Part shown: positions 41,777 through 49,986 of the stretch, piece by piece | Numbering within the stretch: position 1 is the stretch's first letter | Layout: every line of letters starts with the position of its first letter | Assembly (NCBI RefSeq): GCF_036067295.1 | Contig: NZ_CP107954.1 | Span: 2,852,001 to 2,916,000, forward strand | Origin: Kribbella sp. NBC_00382 | GTDB taxonomy: Bacteria > Actinomycetota > Actinomycetes > Propionibacteriales > Kribbellaceae | Reading direction: 5' to 3' | Length of the DNA stretch: 64,000 nucleotides | The notes under the pieces: generated by a model | Told to the model about the DNA's origin: nothing | Databases searched by the model: none | The model's input: only the letters and a program-made list of their open reading frames with translations | Position numbers and translations under genes: made by a program

Positions 41777-42184
41777 GTGACGGAGCGAACGGCGCCGGTT
41801 GTGCTTGTGATTGGGCTGGATCCCTATCGGGTTCCCGGTCCGTGGGATCCTGCGCCGGTGGCGGCTGCGATCGAGGAGTCGGTGAAGCGGTTTGCGGAGA
41901 GCGGTATCGACGCCCGCAACTGTTTGATCGGGTTGGATGGCTCTGACGATGTTGAGGCGGTTGTCGCTTCGGCACTGCGGGAGCGTGCGTGGGAGTGCGT
42001 CTTGATCGGCGGCGGCATCCGGAAAAGCGAAGAGCAACTCGAGCTCTTCGAGCAGGTCGTCAACCTGGTCCGGCTGAATGCGCCGGACGCCGCGATCGCC
42101 TTCAATCGCGACCTGACCGACATCGTCGACGCAGTCGCCCGCCAGTTGGCGCGACAGAGTCCCCGAGATGGTGAGCCCAGCTAG
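41777..42184 (+). CDS. Conserved protein of unknown function
   Basis: A 135-residue soluble protein. The GTG at 41777 gives TERTAPVVLVIGLDPYRVPG, a plausible start before a Rossmann-like first strand; the open frame extends further upstream but without coding character. Further blocks: 'DPAPVAAAIEESVKRFAESG', 'RAWECVLIGGGIRKSEEQLE' and 'LFEQVVNLVRLNAPDAAIAF'. I recall similar short proteins in Streptomyces and relatives, function unknown. It is divergent from the DUF222 gene. No clear ribosome-binding site is seen. Confidence 0.75.
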   Translation: MTERTAPVVLVIGLDPYRVPGPWDPAPVAAAIEESVKRFAESGIDARNCLIGLDGSDDVEAVVASALRERAWECVLIGGGIRKSEEQLELFEQVVNLVRLNAPDAAIAFNRDLTDIVDAVARQLARQSPRDGEPS

Positions 42185-42441
42185 CGACGGCCAGTACTCG
42201 ATGTGCTGTGCCGAGATGGGCCGACCCGCGCGGTCGGGGCGTCGGCGGGCGACGCCTGGTGACGCGACGCGGGGCAGGTGGCTGGACAGTGGCGCCCGTG
42301 GGTGTTGACGCCATGGGGGTCGGGCTGGGAGCTCTCTCGTAGTCGCGCGACGGAGGAGCGCTGAACCGCGGGTGGGTGGGAGCGCCCAGAGGTGGAGCGA
42401 CGTAGGGGTGGAAGCGGCGGGCGCGTGGGGGATGCCGGTTG

Positions 42442-43317
42442 TTAGCGGACGAGGTTTAGGTGGATTTGGGCTACTGATACTTCTAGGCGTTGGCCCCAGG
42501 TGATGGTGAGGGTGTCGGATTCTATGCCGTCGCCGAAGATGACTAGGTCAGCTTCGGCGGTGATGGTTAGGTGGTCGGTGGCGGTCAGCAGGCCTTCGGT
42601 GTAGCTGGTGCCTGTTGCTGGGGAGGGCCAGGCTTCGCGGACGAACCAGCAGAGGGATGGGTCGGTGGGTGAGGGGAGGCGTAGGAGGCTTCCGCGTTCT
42701 TGCCAGGCCGAGCGGCACCACCCCGTGGATCCTGTTCCGGTGCCGATCAGCAGGCCTGATGACGATTGACGTTCCTCCAGACCTTCAGGGGAGGCCAGGC
42801 GGTAGCGGGCTGATTGATGCGTGCGGTTGCCTACGTAGATCTCGTTCAGGGCAAGGAGTTTCTGGCCGTCATCAGTGCTGGCGGCAACCATTGTTCGTTC
42901 TTCGATGGAAGGCTTGAAGAGGAGCTCCGGTACGTCGGAAGGCGCATGCGGCACCAAGATGCCAGGATTCCAGCCGGGCTCCGGATTGACGCCGATCACC
43001 GGCTGCCCGTCGAGGTACTTCGCCACGTTCGCCACCAACCCGTCCTGCCCGACGGCGATCACCACGTCCTCGGGACCGAACACGAACCGGTCGAGATCGT
43101 TGCGCTCAGCAACAGCCCGTCGCCAGTCCAGCGGGATCGCTGCCGAAACCACAGCCAAAGCCTTCTGCTGAGCCTCATGCCGGGAATCCAGCGACTCCAG
43201 CGAACGCCCCCGGCTCGACAGGAAGAAGCCGGCCTGTTGTCGAGTGCCGTGCCGGGCGACCAGCTCGGTGAGCTCGGTCGCCCGGTGGACCACGACCGCC
43301 CGCGGAGGCAGGCTCAC
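42442..43317 (-). CDS. NAD kinase-like protein (ATP-NAD kinase superfamily)
   Basis: A 291-residue protein with the NAD kinase fold pattern. The GGDG-type loop appears as 'VVIAVGQDGLVANVAKYLDG' (GQDG, with Leu for the usual Thr), 'PVIGVNPEPGWNPGIL' follows, the conserved NE is in 'LALNEIYVGNRTHQSARYRL', and 'GTGTGSTGW' is the substrate-loop glycine motif. True NAD kinases phosphorylate NAD to NADP. The altered GGDG loop and the company of SPFH and NUDIX-regulator genes suggest a specialised paralogue rather than the housekeeping enzyme. Its start overlaps the SPFH gene end by four bases (ATGA). Confidence 0.8.
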   Translation of the reverse strand: MSLPPRAVVVHRATELTELVARHGTRQQAGFFLSSRGRSLESLDSRHEAQQKALAVVSAAIPLDWRRAVAERNDLDRFVFGPEDVVIAVGQDGLVANVAKYLDGQPVIGVNPEPGWNPGILVPHAPSDVPELLFKPSIEERTMVAASTDDGQKLLALNEIYVGNRTHQSARYRLASPEGLEERQSSSGLLIGTGTGSTGWCRSAWQERGSLLRLPSPTDPSLCWFVREAWPSPATGTSYTEGLLTATDHLTITAEADLVIFGDGIESDTLTITWGQRLEVSVAQIHLNLVR

Positions 43318-44318
43318 GAGGAAGCCCCGGAGGAGGCGGTCAGCTTGGAGAGCAGCGGCGTGAGCAGATCCGGCGTCAGGTTCAACGTACCGATCTCCGG
43401 CAGCGCGCCCTGCTTGATAGCCATTGCCAAAATCGTTCCCTGATCCAGCTCGGCATAGGCATCAAGCATTGCCTTCTCAGCAGCGGCTTCCGCGTCGCCC
43501 AGCACCCGCTTGGCATCAGCATCAGCCGAGGCCAGCAATCGCCGGCGACCGGCCAAAGCTTCGCCCTCGATCCGCCCGGCCGCAGCCGCCTCGGTCGCAC
43601 GCTGCCGTTCGTTCTGGCCCTTCTGCGTCACCAACTGCTCTTCGCGCCGCGCCAGCTCGATCTGGTTCTGCAGCTCGTTCTCCGCGATCGACCGCTCCCG
43701 CTCAACCGCCATCGCCCGCCGCTCGTACGTCGCCTTGTCGGCCGCCTGCTGCACCATCTCCCGAGTAGGAGTCTGCAGCGCCCGCTCGACATCACTCTCA
43801 GCCCGTACTGCGACCACGCGTACGTCCTCGACGCCGATCCCCAACCCAGTGAGCCGCTGATCGTCACGCAGCCCGCTGCTCATCGCCAGCCGCAGCGACG
43901 CCATCCCCTCGGACAAGGCTTGCGTGAGGTTCAAACGAGCCAGCAGATCCAGAGCAGTCTGCTGAGCCAGCTCGGTCAGCAACCCACCAAGCTGCTCCAA
44001 CGGAGTCGCCCGCCACAACCCCGTATCAGGGTCGATCCCGAAGTCGAGCCGCGTCGACGCCAGAGCCGGATCCGTCACCCGATACGTGACAGTGGCCTGT
44101 ACTACGACGTCCTGGAAGTCGAGCGTCCGCCCATGGAACAGCAACGGCTGCTCCCGGTCGTCGATCGGTACCTCGCTCAGCGACGAGTTGAGCGCCCGGA
44201 ACCAGAACGCCTGTCCGGCACCGTCATGCGCGACCTTCCCGTTGCGCAGGTGCCGGACGTGAGTGGTCGGATTCGCCCGCAGGTGGCTGATGAACCGGAA
44301 CCGGGTGATGTCTGCCAT
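43314..44318 (-). CDS. SPFH/Band 7 (prohibitin-like) family protein
   Basis: A 334-residue protein. The SPFH domain covers about 20-200: 'RHLRNGKVAHDGAGQAFWFR', 'FQDVVVQATVTYRVTDPALA' and 'TGLGIGVEDVRVVAVRAESD'. A long charged coiled coil follows (TYERRAMAVERERSIAENEL, 'LARREEQLVTQKGQNERQRA'). No N-terminal membrane anchor is visible, unlike flotillins, so it may be peripheral. SPFH proteins oligomerise and organise membrane complexes. It is translated with the NAD-kinase-like gene. Its leader contains a 17-base palindrome (44341-44357), and two NrtR-type operators lie upstream. Confidence 0.87.
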   Translation of the reverse strand: MADITRFRFISHLRANPTTHVRHLRNGKVAHDGAGQAFWFRALNSSLSEVPIDDREQPLLFHGRTLDFQDVVVQATVTYRVTDPALASTRLDFGIDPDTGLWRATPLEQLGGLLTELAQQTALDLLARLNLTQALSEGMASLRLAMSSGLRDDQRLTGLGIGVEDVRVVAVRAESDVERALQTPTREMVQQAADKATYERRAMAVERERSIAENELQNQIELARREEQLVTQKGQNERQRATEAAAAGRIEGEALAGRRRLLASADADAKRVLGDAEAAAEKAMLDAYAELDQGTILAMAIKQGALPEIGTLNLTPDLLTPLLSKLTASSGASS

Positions 44319-44340
44319 GAGAAGTCGCTCTCCTGTCGTA

Positions 44341-44357
44341 GCCGGCTCCGAGCCGGC
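44341..44357. other. Palindrome in the SPFH gene leader
   Basis: GCCGGCTC and GAGCCGGC flank a single C, forming a perfect 8-bp stem between the SPFH start and the operators. It could fold in the 5' untranslated region of the SPFH mRNA or bind a protein; nothing distinguishes these. Confidence 0.45.
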
Positions 44358-44370
44358 CCTCTAGTCGTTG

Positions 44371-44385
44371 TCGTCACTTTGACGA
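44371..44385. promoter_or_regulatory. Operator 1, inverted repeat TCGTCA-N3-TGACGA
   Basis: A perfect 6-bp inverted repeat with a three-base spacer (CTT), followed by TAAGA. It is the SPFH-proximal copy of a site repeated 34 bases away, in the divergent intergenic region next to an NrtR-type regulator gene. Confidence 0.75.
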
Positions 44386-44404
44386 TAAGACCTGAGATGG
44401 CTTT

Positions 44405-44419
44405 TCGTCAAGATGACGA
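44405..44419. promoter_or_regulatory. Operator 2, inverted repeat TCGTCA-N3-TGACGA
   Basis: The second copy has spacer AGA and is followed by TTAGA. It directly precedes TAGAGT (44421-44426), a -10-like element ending eight bases before the regulator's ATG. Binding here would block that promoter, giving autorepression. The centres of the two operators are 34 bases apart, about three helical turns. Confidence 0.75.
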
Positions 44420-44434
44420 TTAGAGTCATCGCCC

Positions 44435-45118
44435 ATGGACTTCGAGCCGCTGGGGGTAGCCGCCGACCTCGTCATCCTGACCGTCCGCGAGGGGTCCCTG
44501 CAGGTGCTCCTGATCCGCCGCGGCATCGCGCCGTACCGGGGGCGGTGGGCGTTGCCGGGCGGATTCGTACGCCCCAAAGAGGACCTGGAGGAGGCCGCTC
44601 GCCGCGAGCTCCAGGAGGAGACCGGCCTGCTGTCCGACCGCATCCACCTCGAGCAGGTCGCGACGTACGGCGAACCCGGCCGCGACCCGAGAGGCCGGGT
44701 CATCAGCGTGACCTACCTGGCCCTCGTCCCGGACCTGCCGTCGCCAGTAGCCGGTACTGACGCAGCCTCCGCCGAATGGGTCGCAGTCGACGAGGTGCTG
44801 GCCGACCAGAGCCGGCTCGCCTTCGACCACCACCGGATCCTCACGGACGCGGTCGAGCGTGCCCGGGCGAAGCTGGAGTACTCACCACTCGCCGCCGCGT
44901 TCTGCCCGGACGAGTTCACCATCTCCGAGCTGCGCGGGATCTACGAGGCCGTCTGGGGCGTCCAGCTCGACCCGCGCAACTTCCACCGCAAGGCGACCAA
45001 GACCGACGGCTTCGTCATCCCCCTCGGCGCCACGACCACCCGCGACGGCGGCCGCCCCGCCCAACTCTTCCGCCGCGGCCCGGCGGCCACGCTTCACCCA
45101 CCCCTGACGCGCGGTTAA
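44435..45118 (+). CDS. NrtR-type NUDIX transcriptional regulator
   Basis: A 227-residue protein with an N-terminal NUDIX domain and a C-terminal winged helix. The NUDIX box is intact (GFVRPKEDLEEAARRELQEE, then TGL), so hydrolase activity may remain. The C-terminal 'EFTISELRGIYEAVWGVQLD' followed by PRNFHRKATKT and 'GGRPAQLFRR' is the NrtR signature. NrtR repressors sense ADP-ribose or related NAD metabolites and control NAD genes. Two matching operators lie upstream, shared with the divergent SPFH/NAD-kinase-like operon. The transcript is probably leaderless. The end overlaps the convergent pfkB-type gene by four bases. Confidence 0.88.
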   Translation: MDFEPLGVAADLVILTVREGSLQVLLIRRGIAPYRGRWALPGGFVRPKEDLEEAARRELQEETGLLSDRIHLEQVATYGEPGRDPRGRVISVTYLALVPDLPSPVAGTDAASAEWVAVDEVLADQSRLAFDHHRILTDAVERARAKLEYSPLAAAFCPDEFTISELRGIYEAVWGVQLDPRNFHRKATKTDGFVIPLGATTTRDGGRPAQLFRRGPAATLHPPLTRG

Positions 45119-45999
45119 CGCTTGAGCAGCATGAGTTGTTCGGCGGTGATCAGGTCGGTGTGGGTGCCACGAGAGCCACACGCCCAGGCCCCCGCGATAG
45201 TGCCCGCCTCCGCAGCTTCGTAGTACGAGCGACCATCCAGCCACGTGGTCAAGAACGCCGCGACATACGCATCCCCAGCGCCATTGGTATCGACCACCGG
45301 CCGCCCAGGGATGTCCACGGCCGGCAGATGGACAGGCTCCTCGCCACGGACGTGGACGTAGCTCCCGTCGGCCCCGGCCATCGCGATCACGACCTGCGCC
45401 CGCCCACTGGCGAAGATCCAGTCGATGGCCTTGTCCCGCAGCGCACTGGTCGAGACGAACACGATGTCGGCGCATTGGGCGAAGTCCCGGTGGTACTCGT
45501 TCTCGCCGTCCCAGTCATGCAGATCGGTCGACAACGAACAGTCCGCAGCCAGTACGTCGGGAAGCGCACGCCGGGCAAAATCCATGATCGACACGTGCAC
45601 ATGCCGGGCCTGCTCGACCCGATGCCGCCACAGGTTGGGATCGACCCGCATCCCCGGCGGGTGCCGCCGGTCGTACAGTGAAACCCGACTCCCATCGGGC
45701 GACACCAGGTTGACGCTCCGCCGCGTACCGCTGGGGTGGATCGCGATCGTCAGCGGCAGCCCGAGCGCTTCGTACGCCCGCCGGATCCGCCACCCCTCCG
45801 CGTCGTCGCCGATCACATCGGCGAGCCCGGGATGCAGCCCCAGTCGATGACAACCGAGTACGACGCCGTGGCCGGTGTGGCCGACGTACGTCTCCACAGG
45901 CTGGACGGCAATGGTCTCCTGGCCGGGTAACGGCAGCGCGGGAACTCGCACGATGGTATCGATTCCCACGCCGCCGATGACGAACACATCCAGGTCCAT
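45115..45999 (-). CDS. PfkB family carbohydrate kinase (ribokinase-like)
   Basis: A 294-residue sugar or nucleoside kinase. 'DVFVIGGVGIDTIVRVPALP' is the N-terminal pattern, 'VETYVGHTGHGVVLGCHRLG' replaces the usual G-G-x-x-x-N block, and the catalytic signature is 'VVDTNGAGDAYVAAFLTTW'. The ATG at 45999 is preferred, with GGTGAGG nine bases upstream; ATG 46008 sits directly on that sequence. The GG-x-G-x-N sugar site is altered (GHTGHG), so the substrate is uncertain. It is convergent with the NrtR-type gene. Confidence 0.83.
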   Translation of the reverse strand: MDLDVFVIGGVGIDTIVRVPALPLPGQETIAVQPVETYVGHTGHGVVLGCHRLGLHPGLADVIGDDAEGWRIRRAYEALGLPLTIAIHPSGTRRSVNLVSPDGSRVSLYDRRHPPGMRVDPNLWRHRVEQARHVHVSIMDFARRALPDVLAADCSLSTDLHDWDGENEYHRDFAQCADIVFVSTSALRDKAIDWIFASGRAQVVIAMAGADGSYVHVRGEEPVHLPAVDIPGRPVVDTNGAGDAYVAAFLTTWLDGRSYYEAAEAGTIAGAWACGSRGTHTDLITAEQLMLLKR

Positions 46000-46113
46000 G
46001 CGATCCATCCTCACCGAGCAGGCCTTGCGGCAGGCGTGAAGGGTAGCGATAGTGCGCACCCGCCGACAGGGCTCAGGCGGGGCGCTCTACGCACGGTCAG
46101 TGGACCGCCTCGA

Positions 46114-46902
46114 TCAGTAACCCTGGAACACCCGGCGCAGCGTGGCCAGAGTGATCGGACCGGTCAGCTCCAGGCCGGCCGGAGTGTCCGGGCCGAGGCG
46201 TCCCGAGATCAGCCGCAGCCACGTTTCGCCGGGCAATGTGAGGGTGCCGTCGGCCTCGCCGGTGCCGCCGTCTTCGAGGCTGACCGGGTCGTTCAGGTTC
46301 AGGGTGAGCTCGGTGGCGGGGTCGGTCGTGACCACCTTGAGCACGGCGTACTTACCGTCCAGCTCGGCCGGCTTGCTGACCCAGCTGAGGTCGATGGTCC
46401 GCTGGGCGAGCAGCTCCGGTACCGCCTCGGCCGCGAGGGTCGCGCCCGGCTCGGAGGCGCTGCGGACGTCCCACGAGTGCAGGGTGAACTCGCTCAGCCG
46501 CATCCGGGCGACGGTCGTGACGTCGACCGGCGCGGGCAGGTAGCCCAGGTCGATCCGGACGGTCTCGGCCTGCTCCGGGGTCAGCGACTCGTAGAGCGAG
46601 ACCAGCTTCTCGTTCCATTCGAGGAAGCCGTCGGCCTGCTCGCGGCGCGACGAAGAGTCCCACCGGGCCCAGACAGTCTGGTTGAAGTCACCCTCGGCCG
46701 GCGGCTTGCCGGCTACCGCGAGCTGCACGGTGTTGGTCATGATCTCCGCGCCGCTGCCCAAGTGGCTGAGCACCTGCGCGATGTCCCACTCGGACGCGGC
46801 CGACGGTCCCGCCAGGGTCTCGTCGTCGAACTTCTTCACCAGATCGGCGAGCGCGTCATACCCGCTGCGAAGCGCGGCGATGGCGGTGTCGGCGTTGCTC
46901 AA
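46114..46902 (-). CDS. Mycothiol-dependent maleylpyruvate isomerase-like (DinB-fold) protein
   Basis: A 262-residue protein of the actinobacterial DinB_2/maleylpyruvate isomerase N-terminal type. 'ALRSGYDALADLVKKFDDET' is the first helix, 'WDIAQVLSHLGSGAEIMTNT' carries the conserved metal-site histidine, and 'RMRLSEFTLHSWDVRSA' contains the second E/H-x3-H region. The C-terminal 100 residues form an SCP2-like domain. Start is a TTG (46902) with GGAGGAA five bases upstream; no in-frame ATG or GTG fits. Relatives use mycothiol as cofactor. It lies 76 bases after scoB on the same strand and may be in that operon. Confidence 0.82.
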   Translation of the reverse strand: MSNADTAIAALRSGYDALADLVKKFDDETLAGPSAASEWDIAQVLSHLGSGAEIMTNTVQLAVAGKPPAEGDFNQTVWARWDSSSRREQADGFLEWNEKLVSLYESLTPEQAETVRIDLGYLPAPVDVTTVARMRLSEFTLHSWDVRSASEPGATLAAEAVPELLAQRTIDLSWVSKPAELDGKYAVLKVVTTDPATELTLNLNDPVSLEDGGTGEADGTLTLPGETWLRLISGRLGPDTPAGLELTGPITLATLRRVFQGY

Positions 46903-46978
46903 GATCGTTCCTCCAGAAGAATGGCCCCGTACGGCGGTCACTGAGCACCAACCGCGGTACGGGGCCAGACATTCCGGA

Positions 46979-47608
46979 TCACTGCTTGATGGGCGCGCCG
47001 GTCTTCTCCTGGAGTTCGTCGAAGGTGACGCTCTCGGCCAGCTCGACCAGCCGCAGGCCGTCGTCGGTGATGTCGAGGACGGCGAGGTCGGTGATGATCC
47101 GGTTGACCACGCCACGCCCGGTGTAGGGCAGGTCGCACTCCTGCAGGATCTTGTGCGAACCGTCCTTGGCGACGTGCTCCATCAGCACGATCACCTTCTT
47201 GGCGCCGTGCACCAGGTCCATCGCGCCGCCCATGCCCTTGACCATCTTGCCCGGGATCATCCAGTTCGACAGGTCGCCGGTGGCCGAGACCTGCATGGCG
47301 CCCAGGATGGCCGCGTCGATCGCGCCGCCGCGGATCATCCCGAAGGACAGCGACGAGTCGAAGAACGATGCCCCCGGCAATGTCGTGACGGTCTCCTTGC
47401 CGGCGTTGATCAGGTCCGGGTCCTCCTCGCCCTCGACCGGGTACGGGCCGACGCCGAGGATGCCGTTCTCGCTCTGCAGCACGACGGTGACGCCGGCCGG
47501 GATGTAGTTCGGGACCATCGTCGGCAGCCCGATGCCGAGGTTGACGTACGAGCCGTCCTCCAGCTCGGCGGCGGCACGGGCGGCCATCTGCTCACGGGTG
47601 AGTGGCAT
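46979..47608 (-). CDS. scoB: 3-oxoacid CoA-transferase, subunit B
   Basis: A 209-residue subunit. '[20 protein letters not shown]' is the family start, the catalytic glutamate is in '[16 protein letters not shown]', and '[20 protein letters not shown]' and '[20 protein letters not shown]' are conserved. With subunit A it transfers CoA from succinyl-CoA to acetoacetate or related 3-oxoacids, linking ketone and branched-chain catabolism to the TCA cycle. The 3-oxoadipate CoA-transferase is a close alternative. It starts one base after the scoA stop. Confidence 0.93.
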   Translation of the reverse strand: MPLTREQMAARAAAELEDGSYVNLGIGLPTMVPNYIPAGVTVVLQSENGILGVGPYPVEGEEDPDLINAGKETVTTLPGASFFDSSLSFGMIRGGAIDAAILGAMQVSATGDLSNWMIPGKMVKGMGGAMDLVHGAKKVIVLMEHVAKDGSHKILQECDLPYTGRGVVNRIITDLAVLDITDDGLRLVELAESVTFDELQEKTGAPIKQ

Positions 47609-47609
47609 C

Positions 47610-48398
47610 TCAGGCCTCCAGCTTCTCGCGGGCGGCCTCGAAGGCTTCGCGTGGTTGGACGGTGCGCTTCTCGATCCGCTTCTCGATGTCCTTGCCAACG
47701 GCAACTACGCGCTGGACGTAGACACCGGGCAGGTGGATCTCGTCCGGGTCCAGCTCACCAGGCTGGACCAGTTCCTCGACGGTGGCGATGGTGATCCGCC
47801 CGGCCATCGCGGCCAGCGGGTTGAAGTTGCGCGCGCTCCGGTCGAAGACCAGGTTGCCGTGCGTGTCGCCCTTCAACGCGTGCACCAGGCCGAAGTCGGT
47901 GGTGATGGACTCCTCCAGCACGTACGTCGTACCGCCGATCTCGCGGGTTTCCTTGGGCTCCGACGCCTTCGCCACCGAGCCGTCGGTGTTGTACTTCTGC
48001 GGCAGCCCGCCGTCGGCGACCTGGGTACCGACGCCGGCCAGCGTGAAGAACGCGGCGATCCCGCAGCCGCCGGCCCGGAGCTTCTCGGCCAGCGTGCCCT
48101 GCGGGGTCAGCTCGACCTCCAGCTCACCGGACAGGAACTGCCGGGCGAACTCCTTGTTCTCCCCGACGTACGACGAGGTCATCTTGGCGATCCGCTTGTC
48201 GGCGAGCAGGATGCCCAGCCCCCAGCTGTCGACGCCACAGTTGTTGGAGACGACGCTGAGCCCGCTCACGCCCTTGGCGTGGAGCGCCTCGATCAGCTGC
48301 ATCGGGTTGCCGCACAGCCCGAAGCCGCCGACCGCGAGGCTCGCGCCGTCGCCGATGTCGTCGACCGCGGCCTGCGGTGAGTCGTACGTCTTGTCCAT
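47610..48398 (-). CDS. scoA: 3-oxoacid CoA-transferase, subunit A
   Basis: A 262-residue subunit. '[20 protein letters not shown]' is the CoA-transferase family I glycine-rich signature, '[20 protein letters not shown]' follows, and '[20 protein letters not shown]' is the second conserved block. ATG 48398 is the start. It precedes scoB by one base and forms the heteromeric enzyme with it. No dedicated regulator lies next to it; the upstream neighbour is an AfsR-like TPR protein on the same strand, 136 bases away. Confidence 0.93.
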   Translation of the reverse strand: MDKTYDSPQAAVDDIGDGASLAVGGFGLCGNPMQLIEALHAKGVSGLSVVSNNCGVDSWGLGILLADKRIAKMTSSYVGENKEFARQFLSGELEVELTPQGTLAEKLRAGGCGIAAFFTLAGVGTQVADGGLPQKYNTDGSVAKASEPKETREIGGTTYVLEESITTDFGLVHALKGDTHGNLVFDRSARNFNPLAAMAGRITIATVEELVQPGELDPDEIHLPGVYVQRVVAVGKDIEKRIEKRTVQPREAFEAAREKLEA

Positions 48399-48534
48399 CA
48401 GGCTGCTCCATTGCAGGTTGGTGTCCGCTCGACTCTAACCAGCAGCCAGAGATCCGGCGAGACTCACTCGCTGTGGCCAGAGCCACAGCCCGCGCGCCGG
48501 GCTACCCGCCCCGGAGCCGACCCCGGCAGCTCGG

Positions 48535-49896
48535 CTACCGGCCTGCCGAGCGGTACTGCTCCGACGCCAGCCCTGCCTTGACGCGCCAGGAGTGCGCCTC
48601 TTCCGGACGCCCGGCAGCGGCGGCGATTGCTGCCAGCTCACCGAGGGCCTCGGTCATCGCGAGGTCGGCCTCATCCCAGTCGTCCGGGCAGCGTGACAAC
48701 GCCACCAGCGCCAGCTCCTGCGCCTTCGCGAGATCCCCGCCGTAGCGGGCCGCCTTGGCCAGCCCGATCCGGGCAGCCGCGGAGAAGTACGGACTGCTGG
48801 AGCGCTTCGCCCGTACCAGCGCCTGGCTGTAGTCGTCCGCGGCCGCGTGGGGTTCCCGCAACCGCAGGCGGAGGTCACCCCGGCCACACAGCAGCGATGC
48901 GCCCTCCTCGTCCAGGCCTAGCTCGTCGGCAAGCGGCAGTGCCTGGCTGAGCAGTTCGGCGGAGCGCTTGAACTGCTTGGAGCGAGCGGCGAGCTCAGCC
49001 AGCTCGTCGAGCGCCAGCAAGCTGCCCCAGCGGTCGCCGACCAGCTGGAACTGCGCTAGCGCTGCCTGGGCGACTTCAGCGGCGTCAGTGAGACCGGCGT
49101 ACCCACTGCAGAGCTGCACGGCCGCCAGCGTCCAGGGGTCGGTGCTCAGCTCCTGCCGCGCCAGCACCTCGGCAACGAGCTCCGGCGGCACAAGTGGTCC
49201 GAGCACGATCGACCAGAGCAGCACTGTCGCCGGGTACCGGAACGGCTCGACCAGCTCCTCGACGATCACCCGCGCCTGCTCGACACCGTCCGGGCGCCCA
49301 GACCCGGCCGCATGCAGTACTGCGAGCAGGTACTCCTCAGCAAGCCCGTCGGGCACCACTGGCCCGAGCACCCCGAGCAAGCCATGAGCTGCCTGCCCCG
49401 CCTCGTCCCGCAGCCCGTGCATCCACCAGTACGTCGACAGCCCGGCGACCAGCTCGAGCGCGAGCCGCTGGTCCTGCTCGGTGGCCCACTCGATCGCCCG
49501 GTGCAGGTTGTCGCTCTCCTGCCGGATCGAAGTTGCCCAGCGCAACTGGTCGGGGCCACGCAGGTGCGCGTCGGCCCGGCGTACCAGGGCCAGCAGGTAC
49601 GCCGCATGACGCGCGTGGAGGTCATCGGCCTCGGTGCTCGAGACCTGCTCCTCGGAGTACGTGTGAATCGCGTCGAGCACCTCGTACCGCCCGTCGCACA
49701 GGGTGAGCAGGGAACGCTCGGTCAGCGCGTCGAGCACGCAGCTCGTCGTCTGCAGCGGCAACTCGAGAACGGCCGCCACAGACTCAGCGGTCAGCCCACC
49801 TGCGAACACCCCGAGCCGAGCGACCACGACCCGCTCGACGGGCGGCATCGACTCGCCGCCCTGACCGGCGAGCCCGGCCTGGCTGGCGGACTCCAT
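48535..49896 (-). CDS. TPR protein resembling the C-terminal half of LuxR/AfsR-type regulators (no ATPase, no DNA-binding domain)
   Basis: A 453-residue helical-repeat protein. 'VVVARLGVFAGGLTAESVAA' is the segment that follows the NB-ARC ATPase in large actinobacterial regulators, then 'LTERSLLTLCDGRYEVLDAI' and 'LRWATSIRQESDNLHRAIEW' are the canonical start of their TPR half. The P-loop part and any helix-turn-helix are absent, and the 90 bases upstream hold no remnant of them. It is therefore an N-terminally truncated derivative or a free-standing TPR adaptor. ATG 49896 is used; GTG 49911 is an alternative. Confidence 0.75.
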   Translation of the reverse strand: MESASQAGLAGQGGESMPPVERVVVARLGVFAGGLTAESVAAVLELPLQTTSCVLDALTERSLLTLCDGRYEVLDAIHTYSEEQVSSTEADDLHARHAAYLLALVRRADAHLRGPDQLRWATSIRQESDNLHRAIEWATEQDQRLALELVAGLSTYWWMHGLRDEAGQAAHGLLGVLGPVVPDGLAEEYLLAVLHAAGSGRPDGVEQARVIVEELVEPFRYPATVLLWSIVLGPLVPPELVAEVLARQELSTDPWTLAAVQLCSGYAGLTDAAEVAQAALAQFQLVGDRWGSLLALDELAELAARSKQFKRSAELLSQALPLADELGLDEEGASLLCGRGDLRLRLREPHAAADDYSQALVRAKRSSSPYFSAAARIGLAKAARYGGDLAKAQELALVALSRCPDDWDEADLAMTEALGELAAIAAAAGRPEEAHSWRVKAGLASEQYRSAGR

Positions 49897-49986
49897 ATGA
49901 CTGATTGTCACCTTGCCCGGGATCGGACCACCGGGCGGGGCGGCAGTGGTGCCCCAGGAGGGCGGGGCACCACCTGGCCTAGCCGG

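Noticed and set aside
42185-42441. Small gene in the gap after 42184
   Set aside because: The frames there have no plausible ribosome-binding site and no conserved-looking product. I see nothing functional.
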